Assembly: GCF_037482285.1 (NCBI RefSeq) | Contig: NZ_JBBEYB010000004.1 | Coordinates: forward strand, 200,737-264,736 | Direction of reading: 5' to 3' | Length of the DNA: 64,000 nt | Origin: Aquabacterium sp029268225 | Lineage (GTDB): Bacteria; Pseudomonadota; Gammaproteobacteria; Burkholderiales; Burkholderiaceae_C | In this document: piece by piece, positions 20,179 through 29,202 of the stretch | Layout: each line of letters begins with the position of its first letter | Position numbering within the stretch: the stretch's first letter is position 1 | Notes under the pieces: generated by a model | Told to the model about the DNA's origin: nothing | What the model saw: the letters and a program-made list of their open reading frames with translations, nothing else | Database searches by the model: none | Program-made: the position numbers and the translations under genes

Positions 20179-21102
20179 GTGGACATCTTCATTCAACAAC
20201 TGATCAATGGCCTGGTGCTGGGCAGCATGTATGCGCTCGTGGCCCTGGGCTACACCATGGTGTACGGCATCGTGAACCTCATTAACTTCGCCCACGGCGA
20301 GGTGCTGATGGTGGGGGCGCTGGTGAGCTGGACGGTGGTCACCCTGCTGGGCGACACCGGCTGGCCCGGCTGGGTGCTGCTGAGCCTGTCGCTGATGGCG
20401 GCCATGGCCGTGTGCATGGCGCTGAACTACGCGATCGAGAAACTGGCCTATCGGCCGCTGCGCAATGCGCCCCGACTGGCGCCGCTGATCACGGCCATGG
20501 GCATGTCGCTGCTGCTGCAGACGATGGCCATGATCATCTGGAAGCCCGATTACAAGCCTTATCCCATCCTGCTCAATGACGAGCCCTATGAGTTCATGGG
20601 CGCCACGATCAACCTGGTGCAGATTCTGATCCTGGTGGTGACGGCGCTGACCATGGCAGGACTGCTGGCGCTGATCCATGGCACCAAGCTGGGTCGCGCC
20701 ATGCGCGCCACGGCCGAGAACCCGAAGGTGGCGCAGTTGATGGGTGTGCAGCCCGACAAGGTCATCTCGGCCACCTTCATCATCGGCGCAGCGCTGGCCG
20801 CCCTGGCCGGGGTGATGTGGGCCGCCAACTATGGCTCGGTGCAGCACACCATGGGCTTCTTGCCCGGCCTCAAAGCGTTCACGGCAGCGGTGTTTGGTGG
20901 CATCGGCAACCTGGGCGGGGCCATGGTGGGCGGGGTGCTGCTCGGCGTCATCGAGGCGATGGGCGCGGGCTACATCGGTGAGCTGACGGGCGACGTGCTG
21001 GGCAGCCACTACCAGGACATCTTCGCTTTCGCGGTGCTGATCCTGGTGCTGACCTTGCGACCGCGCGGCCTGCTGGGTGAGCGCGTGGCCGACCGGGCGT
21101 GA
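20179..21102 (+). CDS. livH: Branched-chain amino acid-type ABC transporter permease LivH
   Basis: 307 residues with about eight membrane segments. LivH forms, with LivM, the inner-membrane channel of HAAT-type importers for branched-chain amino acids, amides, urea or aromatic acids. The start is typical (VDIFIQQLINGLVLGSMYAL), followed by GIVNLINFAHGEVLMVGAL and, later, AVFGGIGNLGGAMVGG, the cytoplasmic EAA-like loop region. GTG at 20179 is chosen because homology begins there; a TTG at 20161 falls inside the terminator. It heads livHMGF, with 17 bases before livM. Confidence 0.92.
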   Translation: MDIFIQQLINGLVLGSMYALVALGYTMVYGIVNLINFAHGEVLMVGALVSWTVVTLLGDTGWPGWVLLSLSLMAAMAVCMALNYAIEKLAYRPLRNAPRLAPLITAMGMSLLLQTMAMIIWKPDYKPYPILLNDEPYEFMGATINLVQILILVVTALTMAGLLALIHGTKLGRAMRATAENPKVAQLMGVQPDKVISATFIIGAALAALAGVMWAANYGSVQHTMGFLPGLKAFTAAVFGGIGNLGGAMVGGVLLGVIEAMGAGYIGELTGDVLGSHYQDIFAFAVLILVLTLRPRGLLGERVADRA

Positions 21103-21119
21103 TGGGTAAAGGTCGAGCC

Positions 21120-22217
21120 ATGTTGAAGAACCGTTTGCACGTTTTCCTGATCAGCGCCGTGGCCCTGGCCATCCTGCCCTTGGCCTTGCAAGGCGTGGGC
21201 GAAGCCTGGGTGCGCATCATCGACACCGCCTTGCTCTACATCCTGCTGGCGCTGGGACTGAACATCGTGGTGGGCTTTGCCGGCCTGCTGGACCTGGGCT
21301 ACATCGCCTTCTATGCGGTGGGCGCCTATCTGTTCGCGCTGCTGGCGTCGCCACACCTGGTCGAGAACCTGCCGGCCGTGGCGGCCATGTTCCCCAACGG
21401 CCTGCACCTGCCCATCTGGGCCGCCATTCCGCTGGGGGCGGCTGTGGCGGCGATGGCCGGGGTGCTGCTGGGCGCCCCCACGCTCAAGCTGCGTGGTGAC
21501 TACCTCGCCATCGTCACGCTGGGCTTTGGCGAAATCATCCGCGTGTTCATGAACAATCTGGATGCGCCGGTCAACATCACCAACGGCCCCAAGGGCATCA
21601 GCAGCATCGAGCCCATCCACATCGGGCCTTTGAGCCTGGGCGAGTCGCTGCACATCGGGGGCTTCACGCTGTACTCGGTCACGCTGTACTACTACCTGTT
21701 CCTGGCGGTGGTGGTGCTGGCCGTGGTCATCAGCCTGCGCCTGCACGACTCGCGCCTGGGCCGCGCCTGGATCGCCATCCGTGAAGACGAGATCGCGGCC
21801 AAGGCCATGGGCCTGAACACGCGCAACCTCAAGCTGCTGGCCTTCGGCCTGGGAGCCATGTTCGGTGGCGTGGCCGGGGTGCTGTTCGCCAGCTTCCAGG
21901 GTTTTGTTTCGCCCGAATCGTTCAGCCTGCAAGAGTCGGTGCTGGTGGTGGCCATGGTGGTGCTGGGCGGACTGGGGCACATCCCCGGCGTCATCCTGGG
22001 CGCCTTCCTGCTGGCCGCCTTGCCCGAGGTGCTGCGCCATGTGGCGGGGCCCTTGCAAGCGCTCACGGATGGCCGCCTGGATGCATCCATCCTTCGCCAG
22101 TTGCTGATCGCGCTGGCCATGATCGGCATCATGCTGGCGCGGCCACGGGGCCTGTGGCCCTCTCCGAACCCGGAAGATCGCCTGATCCCGGGTGAGGCCA
22201 AGGGAGGTCGCGCATGA
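21120..22217 (+). CDS. livM: Branched-chain amino acid-type ABC transporter permease LivM
   Basis: 365 residues with about nine membrane segments; partner permease of LivH. The family signatures LNIVVGFAGLLDLGYIAFYAVGAY, TLKLRGDYLAIVTLGFGEIIR and VVLGGLGHIPGVILGA are all present. ATG at 21120 is chosen with AAGG upstream; GTG/ATG at 21099/21102 overlapping the livH stop are alternatives. The 3' end overlaps livG by four bases. Confidence 0.92.
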   Translation: MLKNRLHVFLISAVALAILPLALQGVGEAWVRIIDTALLYILLALGLNIVVGFAGLLDLGYIAFYAVGAYLFALLASPHLVENLPAVAAMFPNGLHLPIWAAIPLGAAVAAMAGVLLGAPTLKLRGDYLAIVTLGFGEIIRVFMNNLDAPVNITNGPKGISSIEPIHIGPLSLGESLHIGGFTLYSVTLYYYLFLAVVVLAVVISLRLHDSRLGRAWIAIREDEIAAKAMGLNTRNLKLLAFGLGAMFGGVAGVLFASFQGFVSPESFSLQESVLVVAMVVLGGLGHIPGVILGAFLLAALPEVLRHVAGPLQALTDGRLDASILRQLLIALAMIGIMLARPRGLWPSPNPEDRLIPGEAKGGRA

Positions 22218-22990
22218 GCAACCCTCTGTTGACGGTGTCCGGCGTGTCCAAACGCTTTGGCGGTTTGCAGGCGCTCAGCGAGGTCGAGCTCACCATCGAG
22301 CCCGGACAGGTGCATGGCCTGATCGGCCCGAACGGCGCAGGCAAGACCACCTTCTTCAATGTGATCACCGGGCTGGTGCCGGCCGACCGGGGTCGCTTCA
22401 CGCTGGCGGGTCGCGCCTACCGACCGACCGAGGTGCACAAGGTGGCGCAGGCCGGCATCGCGCGCACCTTCCAGAACATCCGCCTGTTTGCCGACATGTC
22501 GGCGCTGGACAATGTGCGGGTGGGGCGCCATGTGCGCACGAAAGTGGGCTGGTGGCAGGCCCTGCTGCGCACGCGCGCCTTCATGCACGAAGAAGCCCTG
22601 ATCACCCGCGATGCCCAGGCCTTGCTGGATTTCGTCGGCCTGTCGGGCAAGCACCACCAGACCGCGCGCACGCTGAGCTACGGCGACCAACGTCGCCTGG
22701 AGATTGCCCGCGCCCTGGCGACCGAGCCCAAGCTGCTGGCGCTGGACGAACCTGCGGCCGGCATGAACGCCACCGAGAAGGTGCAACTGCGTGAACTGAT
22801 CGAGCGCATCCGCGCCCAGGGGCGTGCCGTGCTGCTGATCGAACACGATGTGAAGCTGGTGATGGGCCTGTGCGACCAGGTGACGGTGCTGGACCAGGGG
22901 CGGCGCATTGCCCATGGGCTGCCAGCCGACGTGCAGCGCGATCCCGCTGTGATCGCGGCCTACCTGGGCCAGTCCCACCAGCCTGCTTGA
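22214..22990 (+). CDS. livG: Branched-chain amino acid-type ABC transporter ATP-binding protein LivG
   Basis: 258 residues; one of two ATPases powering the LivHM importer. Walker A is GPNGAGKTT near residue 38, the signature is LSYGDQRRLEIARAL, which is the LivG-type variant of LSGGQ, and Walker B is LLALDEPAAGMN. The C-terminal helix typical of LivG is present. Its ATG overlaps the livM stop (ATGA), indicating coupled translation. Confidence 0.93.
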   Translation: MSNPLLTVSGVSKRFGGLQALSEVELTIEPGQVHGLIGPNGAGKTTFFNVITGLVPADRGRFTLAGRAYRPTEVHKVAQAGIARTFQNIRLFADMSALDNVRVGRHVRTKVGWWQALLRTRAFMHEEALITRDAQALLDFVGLSGKHHQTARTLSYGDQRRLEIARALATEPKLLALDEPAAGMNATEKVQLRELIERIRAQGRAVLLIEHDVKLVMGLCDQVTVLDQGRRIAHGLPADVQRDPAVIAAYLGQSHQPA

Positions 22991-23000
22991 GTGCCTTGCG

Positions 23001-23750
23001 ATGACGTTGTCTGCTGCTGTTTCTGTTTCTTCGAGCGCTGCTGAGCCCTTGCTGGCCGTGCGCGATCTGCATGTGGCCTATGGCGGCATCCAGGCGGTCA
23101 AGCGCCTGGACATGGTGCTGCATCCGGGCGAGTTGGTCAGCCTGATCGGCGCCAACGGCGCGGGCAAGACCACGACGCTCAAGGCCATCTGCGGCCTGCT
23201 CAAGCCCCAGTCGGGTGAGGTGCGCTACCAGGGCCAGAGCCTGATCGGCCAAGGCCCGTGGGACTTGGTCAGCCAGGGCCTGGTGATGGTGCCCGAAGGC
23301 CGCGGCATCTTCGCGCGCATGACCATCGACGAGAACCTGCGCATGGGCGCCTACCTGCGCAAGGACGGCGAGGTGGAGGCCGACATTGCGGCGGTGTACC
23401 AGCGCTTCCCGCGTTTGAAAGAGCGTCACAAGCAGCTGGCCGGCACCTTGTCGGGCGGCGAGCAGCAGATGCTGGCCATGGGGCGAGCGCTGCTGGCGCG
23501 CCCCAAGCTGTTGCTGCTGGACGAGCCTTCGATGGGCCTGTCGCCCATCATGGTGGACACGATCTTCGAGGTGGTGCGCGACGTGTCGCAGCAGGGCGTG
23601 ACCGTGCTGCTGGTCGAGCAGAACGCCCACCGCGCGCTGGAGCTGGCCGACCGGGCCTATGTGCTCGACTCGGGTGAGTGCGTTCTGTCGGGTCCGGCGA
23701 GGGAGTTGCTGGGCAATCCGCAGGTGCAGGCGGCTTATCTGGGCGGTTGA
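23001..23750 (+). CDS. livF: Branched-chain amino acid-type ABC transporter ATP-binding protein LivF
   Basis: 249 residues; second ATPase of the importer. Walker A GANGAGKTT, signature LSGGEQQMLAMGRALL and Walker B LLLLDEPSMGLSP are present, and VPEGRGIFARMT is the typical LivF segment. The first 15 residues are a Ser/Ala/Val-rich extension. It follows livG by 10 bases and ends the operon. No gene for a periplasmic binding protein (LivK) is adjacent, so substrate specificity is undefined. Confidence 0.93.
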   Translation: MTLSAAVSVSSSAAEPLLAVRDLHVAYGGIQAVKRLDMVLHPGELVSLIGANGAGKTTTLKAICGLLKPQSGEVRYQGQSLIGQGPWDLVSQGLVMVPEGRGIFARMTIDENLRMGAYLRKDGEVEADIAAVYQRFPRLKERHKQLAGTLSGGEQQMLAMGRALLARPKLLLLDEPSMGLSPIMVDTIFEVVRDVSQQGVTVLLVEQNAHRALELADRAYVLDSGECVLSGPARELLGNPQVQAAYLGG

Positions 23751-23847
23751 AGCCTCGGGGCGGGCGGTGCCGTCGCCGTCTTGACCCTGCGTGGCGGGCG
23801 GGGTAGGCTGCAGCGTCAGGCCTTGTGAGGCCAACGAAGGAGCCGCC

Positions 23848-24294
23848 ATGTCAGGCCATACCGTTCGCCTTCACCGTGTGCTGCGTGCGCCGCCTGAGCG
23901 CGTCTACCGCGCCTTCCTCGATCCGCAGGCGATGGTCAAGTGGTTGCCACCCCATGGCTTCACCGGTGAGGTCCATGAGCTGGACGCACGGGTCGGCGGT
24001 CGCTTTCGGATGTCGTTCACGCACTTCGCCACGGGTCAGACGCATTCGTTCGGCGGTGAGTACCTGGAGTTGCTGCCCTACACCCGCATCTGTCACACCG
24101 ATGCGTTCGATGACGCAGGCCTGCCCGGCGCCATGCGGGTGACGGTGAACTTCACACACGTGTCGTGCGGCACCGAACTGAGCATCGTGCAGGAGGGCAT
24201 CCCGGAGGCCATTCCGCCCGAAGACTGTCATGTGGGCTGGCAGGAGTCGCTGGCCTTGCTCGCCTTGCTGGTCGAGGCCGAGATCCCCGTGTGA
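23848..24294 (+). CDS. SRPBCC/AHSA1-domain protein
   Basis: 148 residues forming one Bet v1-like helix-grip domain of the Aha1 C-terminal type: VLRAPPERVYRAFLDPQAMVKWLPP at the start, GGRFRMSF and the final amphipathic helix from GWQESLALLALLVE. Members bind hydrophobic ligands or act as stress-related proteins; no ligand is known for this type. AAGGAG lies 6 bases before the ATG at 23848. The next gene starts 3 bases after its stop, so the two are co-transcribed. Confidence 0.88.
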   Translation: MSGHTVRLHRVLRAPPERVYRAFLDPQAMVKWLPPHGFTGEVHELDARVGGRFRMSFTHFATGQTHSFGGEYLELLPYTRICHTDAFDDAGLPGAMRVTVNFTHVSCGTELSIVQEGIPEAIPPEDCHVGWQESLALLALLVEAEIPV

Positions 24295-24297
24295 GCC

Positions 24298-25068
24298 ATG
24301 CGCCTGGCCCTGGTCTCCGACATCCATGGCAATCTGGCCGCGCTGGAGGCCGTGCGTGCCGACATTCGCCGCCGGGGGGTGGATGCGGTGCTCAACCTCG
24401 GTGACAGCCTTTCCGGCCCCCTGCTGCCGAAGGAGACGGCGCAATGCCTGATGGCCGAAGGCTGGTTCAGCCTGGCAGGCAACCATGAACGCCAGATGTT
24501 GCAGACCCCGCTGGACCAGCAAGGGGCGTCGGACGGCCATGCCAGTGCGCAACTGGGCGAGGCCGAGCGGGCCTGGATGGCCGCGCAGCGTCCCTGGCAT
24601 GCGTGGTCGGACGAAGTGTTCCTGTGTCACGCCACCCCTCGCAGCGACGCGGCTTACCTGATGGAGACCGTGCAGCCGGTGGGCGACGGGCAGGGCGTCG
24701 TGCGCATGGCCACGCAGGCCGAGTTGAGCGAACGACTGGGTTCGCAGATGGACGTGGTGCAGGCCAGTCTGATTGCCTGTGGCCACACCCATGTGCCGCG
24801 GGTGATGCGCAGTGCCACCGGTGCCTGGGTGGTCAATCCCGGCAGTGTCGGGCGGCCGGCCTATGACGATGTCCAGCCGATGCACCACCGGGTGGAGATG
24901 GGTTCACCCGACGCCCGCTACGCCATCGTCGAGCGCTGCGGTGCGGCGTGGACGGTGTCCTTGCTGGCCGTTCCCTACCCGCACGTGGCCATGGCCGAGT
25001 TGGCGCGTCAGCGAGGGCGGGCCGAGTGGGCGCATGCCCTGCAAACCGGCTTCATGCCACGGACCTGA
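24298..25068 (+). CDS. Calcineurin-like metallophosphoesterase (YfcE/MJ0936-type)
   Basis: 256 residues. The metal-binding motifs of the calcineurin-like phosphoesterase family are visible in order: SDIHGN (9-14 region), NLGDSLSGP, AGNHER and, near the end, CGHTHVPR with NPGSVGRP. Members of this type hydrolyse phosphodiesters or phosphomonoesters with two divalent metals, and the physiological substrate is usually unknown. It directly follows the SRPBCC gene. Confidence 0.9.
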   Translation: MRLALVSDIHGNLAALEAVRADIRRRGVDAVLNLGDSLSGPLLPKETAQCLMAEGWFSLAGNHERQMLQTPLDQQGASDGHASAQLGEAERAWMAAQRPWHAWSDEVFLCHATPRSDAAYLMETVQPVGDGQGVVRMATQAELSERLGSQMDVVQASLIACGHTHVPRVMRSATGAWVVNPGSVGRPAYDDVQPMHHRVEMGSPDARYAIVERCGAAWTVSLLAVPYPHVAMAELARQRGRAEWAHALQTGFMPRT

Positions 25069-25107
25069 GGGGCGTGGCGCGCCCGCTCCGAGCGCTGTTC
25101 GGCCAGA

Positions 25108-25527
25108 TCAGGCCAGCGCGGCCACGATCTTGTCGGCCACCGTTTTGAGGTGGGCCGGATCGGCCATGTGCGTGGCGTGCGGCTTGCGCAGGTCGGCGAT
25201 CGAGCCGGGAATCACGTGGATGTGAAAGTGCGGCACAGTCTGGCCGGCGCCTTCGCCATTGAGCTGCATCAGCACCACGCCTTCGGCACCCAAACCCTTC
25301 TTCTGCGCGTTGCCGATCTTGCGCACGGTGGCCAAGCAGGCCTGCGCGGCTGCATCCGACAGCTCGAACAAGGTCACGGCCGGCTCCTTCGGGATCACCA
25401 GCGCGTGGCCTTCGGCCTGCGGCATGATGTCCATGAAGGCCAGCGTGTGGGCGTCTTCGTACAGCTTGATGCAGGGGATCTCGCCGCGCAGGATCTTGGC
25501 GAAGATGTTGTTCGAGTCGTAGGACAT
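25108..25527 (-). CDS. HIT-family nucleotide-binding protein (HinT-like)
   Basis: 139 residues. The histidine triad HFHIHVIPG is at about 104-112, with N-terminal IFAKILRGEIPCIKLYEDAHTLAFMDIMPQAEGHALVIPK. HIT hydrolases cleave AMP from phosphoramidates or related adenylated compounds. It is transcribed after the flavin reductase gene with a 45-base gap. Confidence 0.92.
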   Translation of the reverse strand: MSYDSNNIFAKILRGEIPCIKLYEDAHTLAFMDIMPQAEGHALVIPKEPAVTLFELSDAAAQACLATVRKIGNAQKKGLGAEGVVLMQLNGEGAGQTVPHFHIHVIPGSIADLRKPHATHMADPAHLKTVADKIVAALA

Positions 25528-25572
25528 GGCAACTCCGTGAAAGGGTTGGAAGGGCTTGAGCGCGCGGAGTGC

Positions 25573-26616
25573 TCAAGCGCCGTGCTTGTCGGCCTCGCTG
25601 GTGAAGGCGTCGGCGTAGAAGAACTCTTCGGGCAGGCCGGCCTGCGTGGTGAAGTCCTGGCGTGCCGATTGCACCATGATCGGGGCTCCGCAGGCGTAAA
25701 CCTCGTGGGCCGACAGGTCAGGCAGGTCGGCCAGCACGGCCTGGTGAACGAAACCGGTTCGGCCAGTCCACGCGTCTTCCGGCTTGGCGTCGGACAGCAC
25801 CGGCACGTAGCTGAGCCAGGGCAGCTCGGCGGCCTGTTGCTGCGCCCAGTCGTGCAGGTAGAGATCGGCCCGGCTGCGGCAGCCCCAGTACAGCGTGGTC
25901 GGGCGGCTGATGCCGGCGTGGCGCATGTGCTCGATGATGGCCTTGAGCGGCGCGAAGCCGGTGCCCGAGCCCAGCAGCACGATGGGACGCTCGGAGTCTT
26001 CGCGCAGGAAGAAGGTGCCAAACGGGCCTTCCACGCGCAGGATGTCTTTCTCTTTCAGCGTGCTGAACACCTGATCGGTGAACAGGCCGCCCGGCATGTG
26101 GCGGATGTGCAGCTCAATGCCTTCCGGTCCGGCTTCCTTGACGGCGTGCGGGGCGTTGGCCATCGAGTAGCTGCGGCGCTGGCCGTCTTTCAGGATGAAC
26201 TCGATGTACTGGCCGGCGCGAAAGCCAAAGCTGTTGTTGGCCGGCAGTTGCAGGCGCAGCACCATCACATCGGGCGCGACGCGGGTGAGGCGGGTCACAC
26301 GCGTGGGCATCTTGACGGGCGGGTGGTCGCCCAGGGCCACGACCTGCCGGGCTTCGATGACGAGGTCGCTCTCGGGCTTGGCGCAGCAGGTCAGCAGGTA
26401 GCCGGCGGCCGCTTCGGCGGCACTCAGAGCCTTGTCCTGGTGGGAGCCGTGGCTGACCTGGCCCGACACCAGCTTGCACTTGCACGAACCGCAGGCGCCG
26501 TCCTTACAGCCATAGGGCAGGCCGATGCCGGCGTTGATCGCAGCGCCCAGCACCGTTTCGTTGGCCTCCATGGTGAAGCTGCGGCCACTGGGCTGGATGG
26601 CGACGGAAAAACTCAT
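25573..26616 (-). CDS. CDP-6-deoxy-delta-3,4-glucoseen reductase-like 2Fe-2S/flavin oxidoreductase
   Basis: 347 residues. Order of domains: plant-type 2Fe-2S ferredoxin (residues 1-90, cluster motif YGCKDGACGSCKCKL with a fourth cysteine in LLTCC), FAD-binding barrel (RSYSMAN, about 150) and NAD-binding domain (VLLGSGTGFAPLKAIIE). Such proteins pass electrons from NAD(P)H to a partner oxygenase or dehydratase. The name comes from the closest annotated family; the partner here is unknown because no sugar or oxygenase gene is next to it. It precedes the HIT gene in the same direction. Confidence 0.87.
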   Translation of the reverse strand: MSFSVAIQPSGRSFTMEANETVLGAAINAGIGLPYGCKDGACGSCKCKLVSGQVSHGSHQDKALSAAEAAAGYLLTCCAKPESDLVIEARQVVALGDHPPVKMPTRVTRLTRVAPDVMVLRLQLPANNSFGFRAGQYIEFILKDGQRRSYSMANAPHAVKEAGPEGIELHIRHMPGGLFTDQVFSTLKEKDILRVEGPFGTFFLREDSERPIVLLGSGTGFAPLKAIIEHMRHAGISRPTTLYWGCRSRADLYLHDWAQQQAAELPWLSYVPVLSDAKPEDAWTGRTGFVHQAVLADLPDLSAHEVYACGAPIMVQSARQDFTTQAGLPEEFFYADAFTSEADKHGA

Positions 26617-26722
26617 GATGGACTCACACTCCGGACGAAGACAGGGCGACTGAGACCTCCTGTGCAGAGGGACAAATGCGAAGGCCTCAGAATCTCAAGC
26701 TGGATTTTCGCTCAGACCCGCC

Positions 26723-27640
26723 ATGTTCCAGCCTCAGCCTTCGCGTCATGCCCGATTTCGTCAAACCCGTGTGCTCATCGTGGGCTGTGGCGATGTGGGG
26801 CAGCGCGCCGCCCAGCTGCTGCAGCCCCGGTGCCGGGTGCTGGCCTTGACCTCGCAAGCTGAGCGTGTGCCGGCCTTGCGGGCGCAGGGGCTGGTGCCCT
26901 TGGTGGGCAATCTGGACGATGCGCGCTCGCTGGCGCGCTTGTCGGGTCTGGCCACGCGGGTGCTGCATCTGGCGCCGCCGCCGTCCTCCGGCAGCCAGGA
27001 CCCGCGCACCGCGCGCCTCTTGCAAGCGCTGGCGCGGCGTGGCGGTGTGAAGTCTTTGGTGTACGGCAGCACCTCGGGGGTCTATGGCGATGCGGGCGGT
27101 GCCTGGCTGGACGAGACGCGCACCGTGCAACCGGCCACCGACCGAGGACGTCGCCGGGTGGACGCCGAAGCGCGCCTGCGTTGGTGGGGGCGCCAGCAAT
27201 CGCCGCGCTGGGGCACGCGTGTGAGCCTGCTGCGCATCCCGGGCATCTATGCGCTCGACCGTGAAGGTGGCGATCCGCGTGAGCGTGTGCGTCGTGGCAG
27301 CCCCTTGCTGCGCCCTGAGGACGATGTCTACACCAACCACATCCACGCGGATGACCTGGCGCGATCGTGCGTGGCGGCGCTGTGGCGAGGTCGGCCCGGC
27401 CGCGTCGTGCACGTGTGCGACGACACCGAGCTGCGCATGGGCGATTACTTCGACTGGGTGGCCGACCATTTCGGCCTCCCGCGCGCGCCCCGCTTGTCGC
27501 GGGCCGAAGCGGCACAGCAGCTCAGCCCGATGCAGCTGTCCTTCATGGGCGAGTCACGCCGCCTGCGCAACCAGCGCCTGAAAACCGAGCTGCGGGTGGC
27601 CTTGCGCTATCCGACGATCCGCGAAGGCTTGAGCGGGTAG
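26723..27640 (+). CDS. NAD(P)-dependent epimerase/dehydratase family protein (YeeZ-like)
   Basis: 305 residues. Extended short-chain dehydrogenase fold with an N-terminal VLIVGCGDVGQRAA dinucleotide-binding loop. A YGSTSGVYGD segment follows, where an SDR active site would be, but the usual YxxxK is not present in normal form. NHIHADDLARSC is the conserved substrate-domain stretch. The YeeZ-like subgroup has lost or altered the catalytic residues and has no known reaction. The ATG at 26723 is used. It is divergent from the reductase gene. Confidence 0.82.
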   Translation: MFQPQPSRHARFRQTRVLIVGCGDVGQRAAQLLQPRCRVLALTSQAERVPALRAQGLVPLVGNLDDARSLARLSGLATRVLHLAPPPSSGSQDPRTARLLQALARRGGVKSLVYGSTSGVYGDAGGAWLDETRTVQPATDRGRRRVDAEARLRWWGRQQSPRWGTRVSLLRIPGIYALDREGGDPRERVRRGSPLLRPEDDVYTNHIHADDLARSCVAALWRGRPGRVVHVCDDTELRMGDYFDWVADHFGLPRAPRLSRAEAAQQLSPMQLSFMGESRRLRNQRLKTELRVALRYPTIREGLSG

Positions 27641-27691
27641 GCCAACGTGAGTCTGATTGAGGGCGCTCTGAGCTTGCGCAGCTTGGTGCCC

Positions 27692-28345
27692 TCAGGTCGG
27701 CGCAGCGGTCTTGGGTTTGAACTTGCACCAGTTGGAGACACTGCACTCCCAGCAGCGCGGTTTGCGCGCCTGGCACACATAGCGCCCGTGCAGGATCAGC
27801 CAGTGGTGGGCGTGCTGCAGGTACTCGGCCGGGATGCGCTTGAGCAGCTTCTGCTCCACTTCCAGCGGCGTCTTGCCGGGGGCCAGGCCGGTGCGGTTGC
27901 CCAGGCGGAAGATGTGTGTGTCCACCGCCATGGTCGGCTCGCCAAACGCCACGTTGAGCACCACGTTGGCGGTCTTACGGCCCACGCCAGGCAGGGCTTC
28001 CAGCGCCTCGCGCGTGCGCGGCACCTCGCCCCCATGCTGCTCGATCAGGATGCGGCAGGTCTCCAGCAGGTGCTTGGCCTTGCTTTTGTACAGCCCAATG
28101 GTCTTGATGTACTCGCACAGGCCGTCCAGCCCCAGGTCGAGGATCTGTTGTGGCGTGTTGGCCACCGGGTAGAGTTTGCGGGTGGCCTTGTTGACGCCCA
28201 CGTCGGTGGCCTGGGCCGACAGCAGCACGGCGGTCAACAGCTCGAAGGGGGTGCTGTACTCCAGCTCGGTTTCCGGGTGCGGGTTGGCGGCTTGGAGGGT
28301 GGAGAACATCTGCTCGATGTCGGCCTTTTTCATCGCTGTGGTCAT
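27692..28345 (-). CDS. nth: Endonuclease III, DNA glycosylase/AP lyase
   Basis: 217 residues. Endonuclease III removes oxidised pyrimidines and nicks the abasic site. The helix-hairpin-helix LPGVGRKTANVVL near residue 117, the catalytic lysine in the first part of that motif and the catalytic aspartate in VDTHIFR are present. The C-terminal 4Fe-4S loop has the Cx6Cx2Cx5C cysteines (CQARKPRCWECSVSNWC). ATGs at 28345 and 28333 are both possible starts. It is convergent with the epimerase-like gene. Confidence 0.96.
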   Translation of the reverse strand: MTTAMKKADIEQMFSTLQAANPHPETELEYSTPFELLTAVLLSAQATDVGVNKATRKLYPVANTPQQILDLGLDGLCEYIKTIGLYKSKAKHLLETCRILIEQHGGEVPRTREALEALPGVGRKTANVVLNVAFGEPTMAVDTHIFRLGNRTGLAPGKTPLEVEQKLLKRIPAEYLQHAHHWLILHGRYVCQARKPRCWECSVSNWCKFKPKTAAPT

Positions 28346-28374
28346 GACGACGTGAGTCTGCCCTGTGACGTTGT

Positions 28375-29133
28375 TCAGCTCTGACGTCGGCGCCAGCTCG
28401 CCAACAGCCCCATGCCGACCAGACCTGTCAGGGAGAGCGCAAAAGCCGAGGGCTCCGGAACGGGGGACAGCACCAGGCCGTCAAAGAACACCGTACGACT
28501 GTAGTACGGCGTGTTGGCCAGGTTCGTGGGGTCGCTGCTCAGCACGAAGTCCAGGGCCAGTCGGCCGCTGAGGTCGGTGGGCAACTGCGCTGGCAGATCC
28601 GTGCCGCTCAGGAAATCGCCTGCACCCCCCTGTCCACTCAGCCACAGCAAGCGCACGTTGTGCAGGCGGTAGCCCCCGGTCTCGAAGTACACCAGATTGC
28701 GGGGCACTTGAGAGGGCGTCTGATTGCTGCCCAGCGCTGGCGACAGATCGGCGCCCATCTGCAGGGTGTCCAGGTAGGGGTAAGGTGCGGGATTGTCGTT
28801 GCTCAGGGCGATACCGCCGGTGGCATCTGAAAACGAGAAACCGCCCACAGTCCCGACGATGTTCGACGTGGCCCGAAGGTACAACTCGGCATTGCCCCCC
28901 AAACCCAAGGCGCCGGTGTTGCCTGCATAGGTGGCGCCGGCCGTGTCGTAGGTGAAGCTGCCACTGACCGTGGCGTTGTCGCCCAGCAAGGCAGCGATCT
29001 GGGCATTGCTGCCTACCGCAACGGTGCCGGTGCTGAAGCTGTAGTCAATGGATGCGGCCTGGCTGCCCATGGCGGCCATGGTCAGGACGAAGCCGAGCGT
29101 GGTGATCACTTGGCGCGTTGGACGGCAGTTCAC
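28375..29133 (-). CDS. PEP-CTERM sorting-domain protein
   Basis: 252 residues. A signal peptide covers about residues 1-27. The body is a beta-rich secreted domain without recognisable catalytic motifs. The C-terminus has the PEP-CTERM pattern: VPEPSAFALSLTGLVGMG, a hydrophobic helix, then RRRQS. Proteins with this tail are processed by exosortase and usually belong to exopolysaccharide-linked surface systems, so the genome should encode EpsH/XrtA elsewhere. No exosortase or polysaccharide gene is in this window. Confidence 0.9.
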   Translation of the reverse strand: MNCRPTRQVITTLGFVLTMAAMGSQAASIDYSFSTGTVAVGSNAQIAALLGDNATVSGSFTYDTAGATYAGNTGALGLGGNAELYLRATSNIVGTVGGFSFSDATGGIALSNDNPAPYPYLDTLQMGADLSPALGSNQTPSQVPRNLVYFETGGYRLHNVRLLWLSGQGGAGDFLSGTDLPAQLPTDLSGRLALDFVLSSDPTNLANTPYYSRTVFFDGLVLSPVPEPSAFALSLTGLVGMGLLASWRRRQS

Positions 29134-29202
29134 TGGACGGCTCCCCTTGGGTGGATGGCAATGCCACGCATCATAGGGCTTGGCCCCTGCTGAGCCGACC
29201 CC

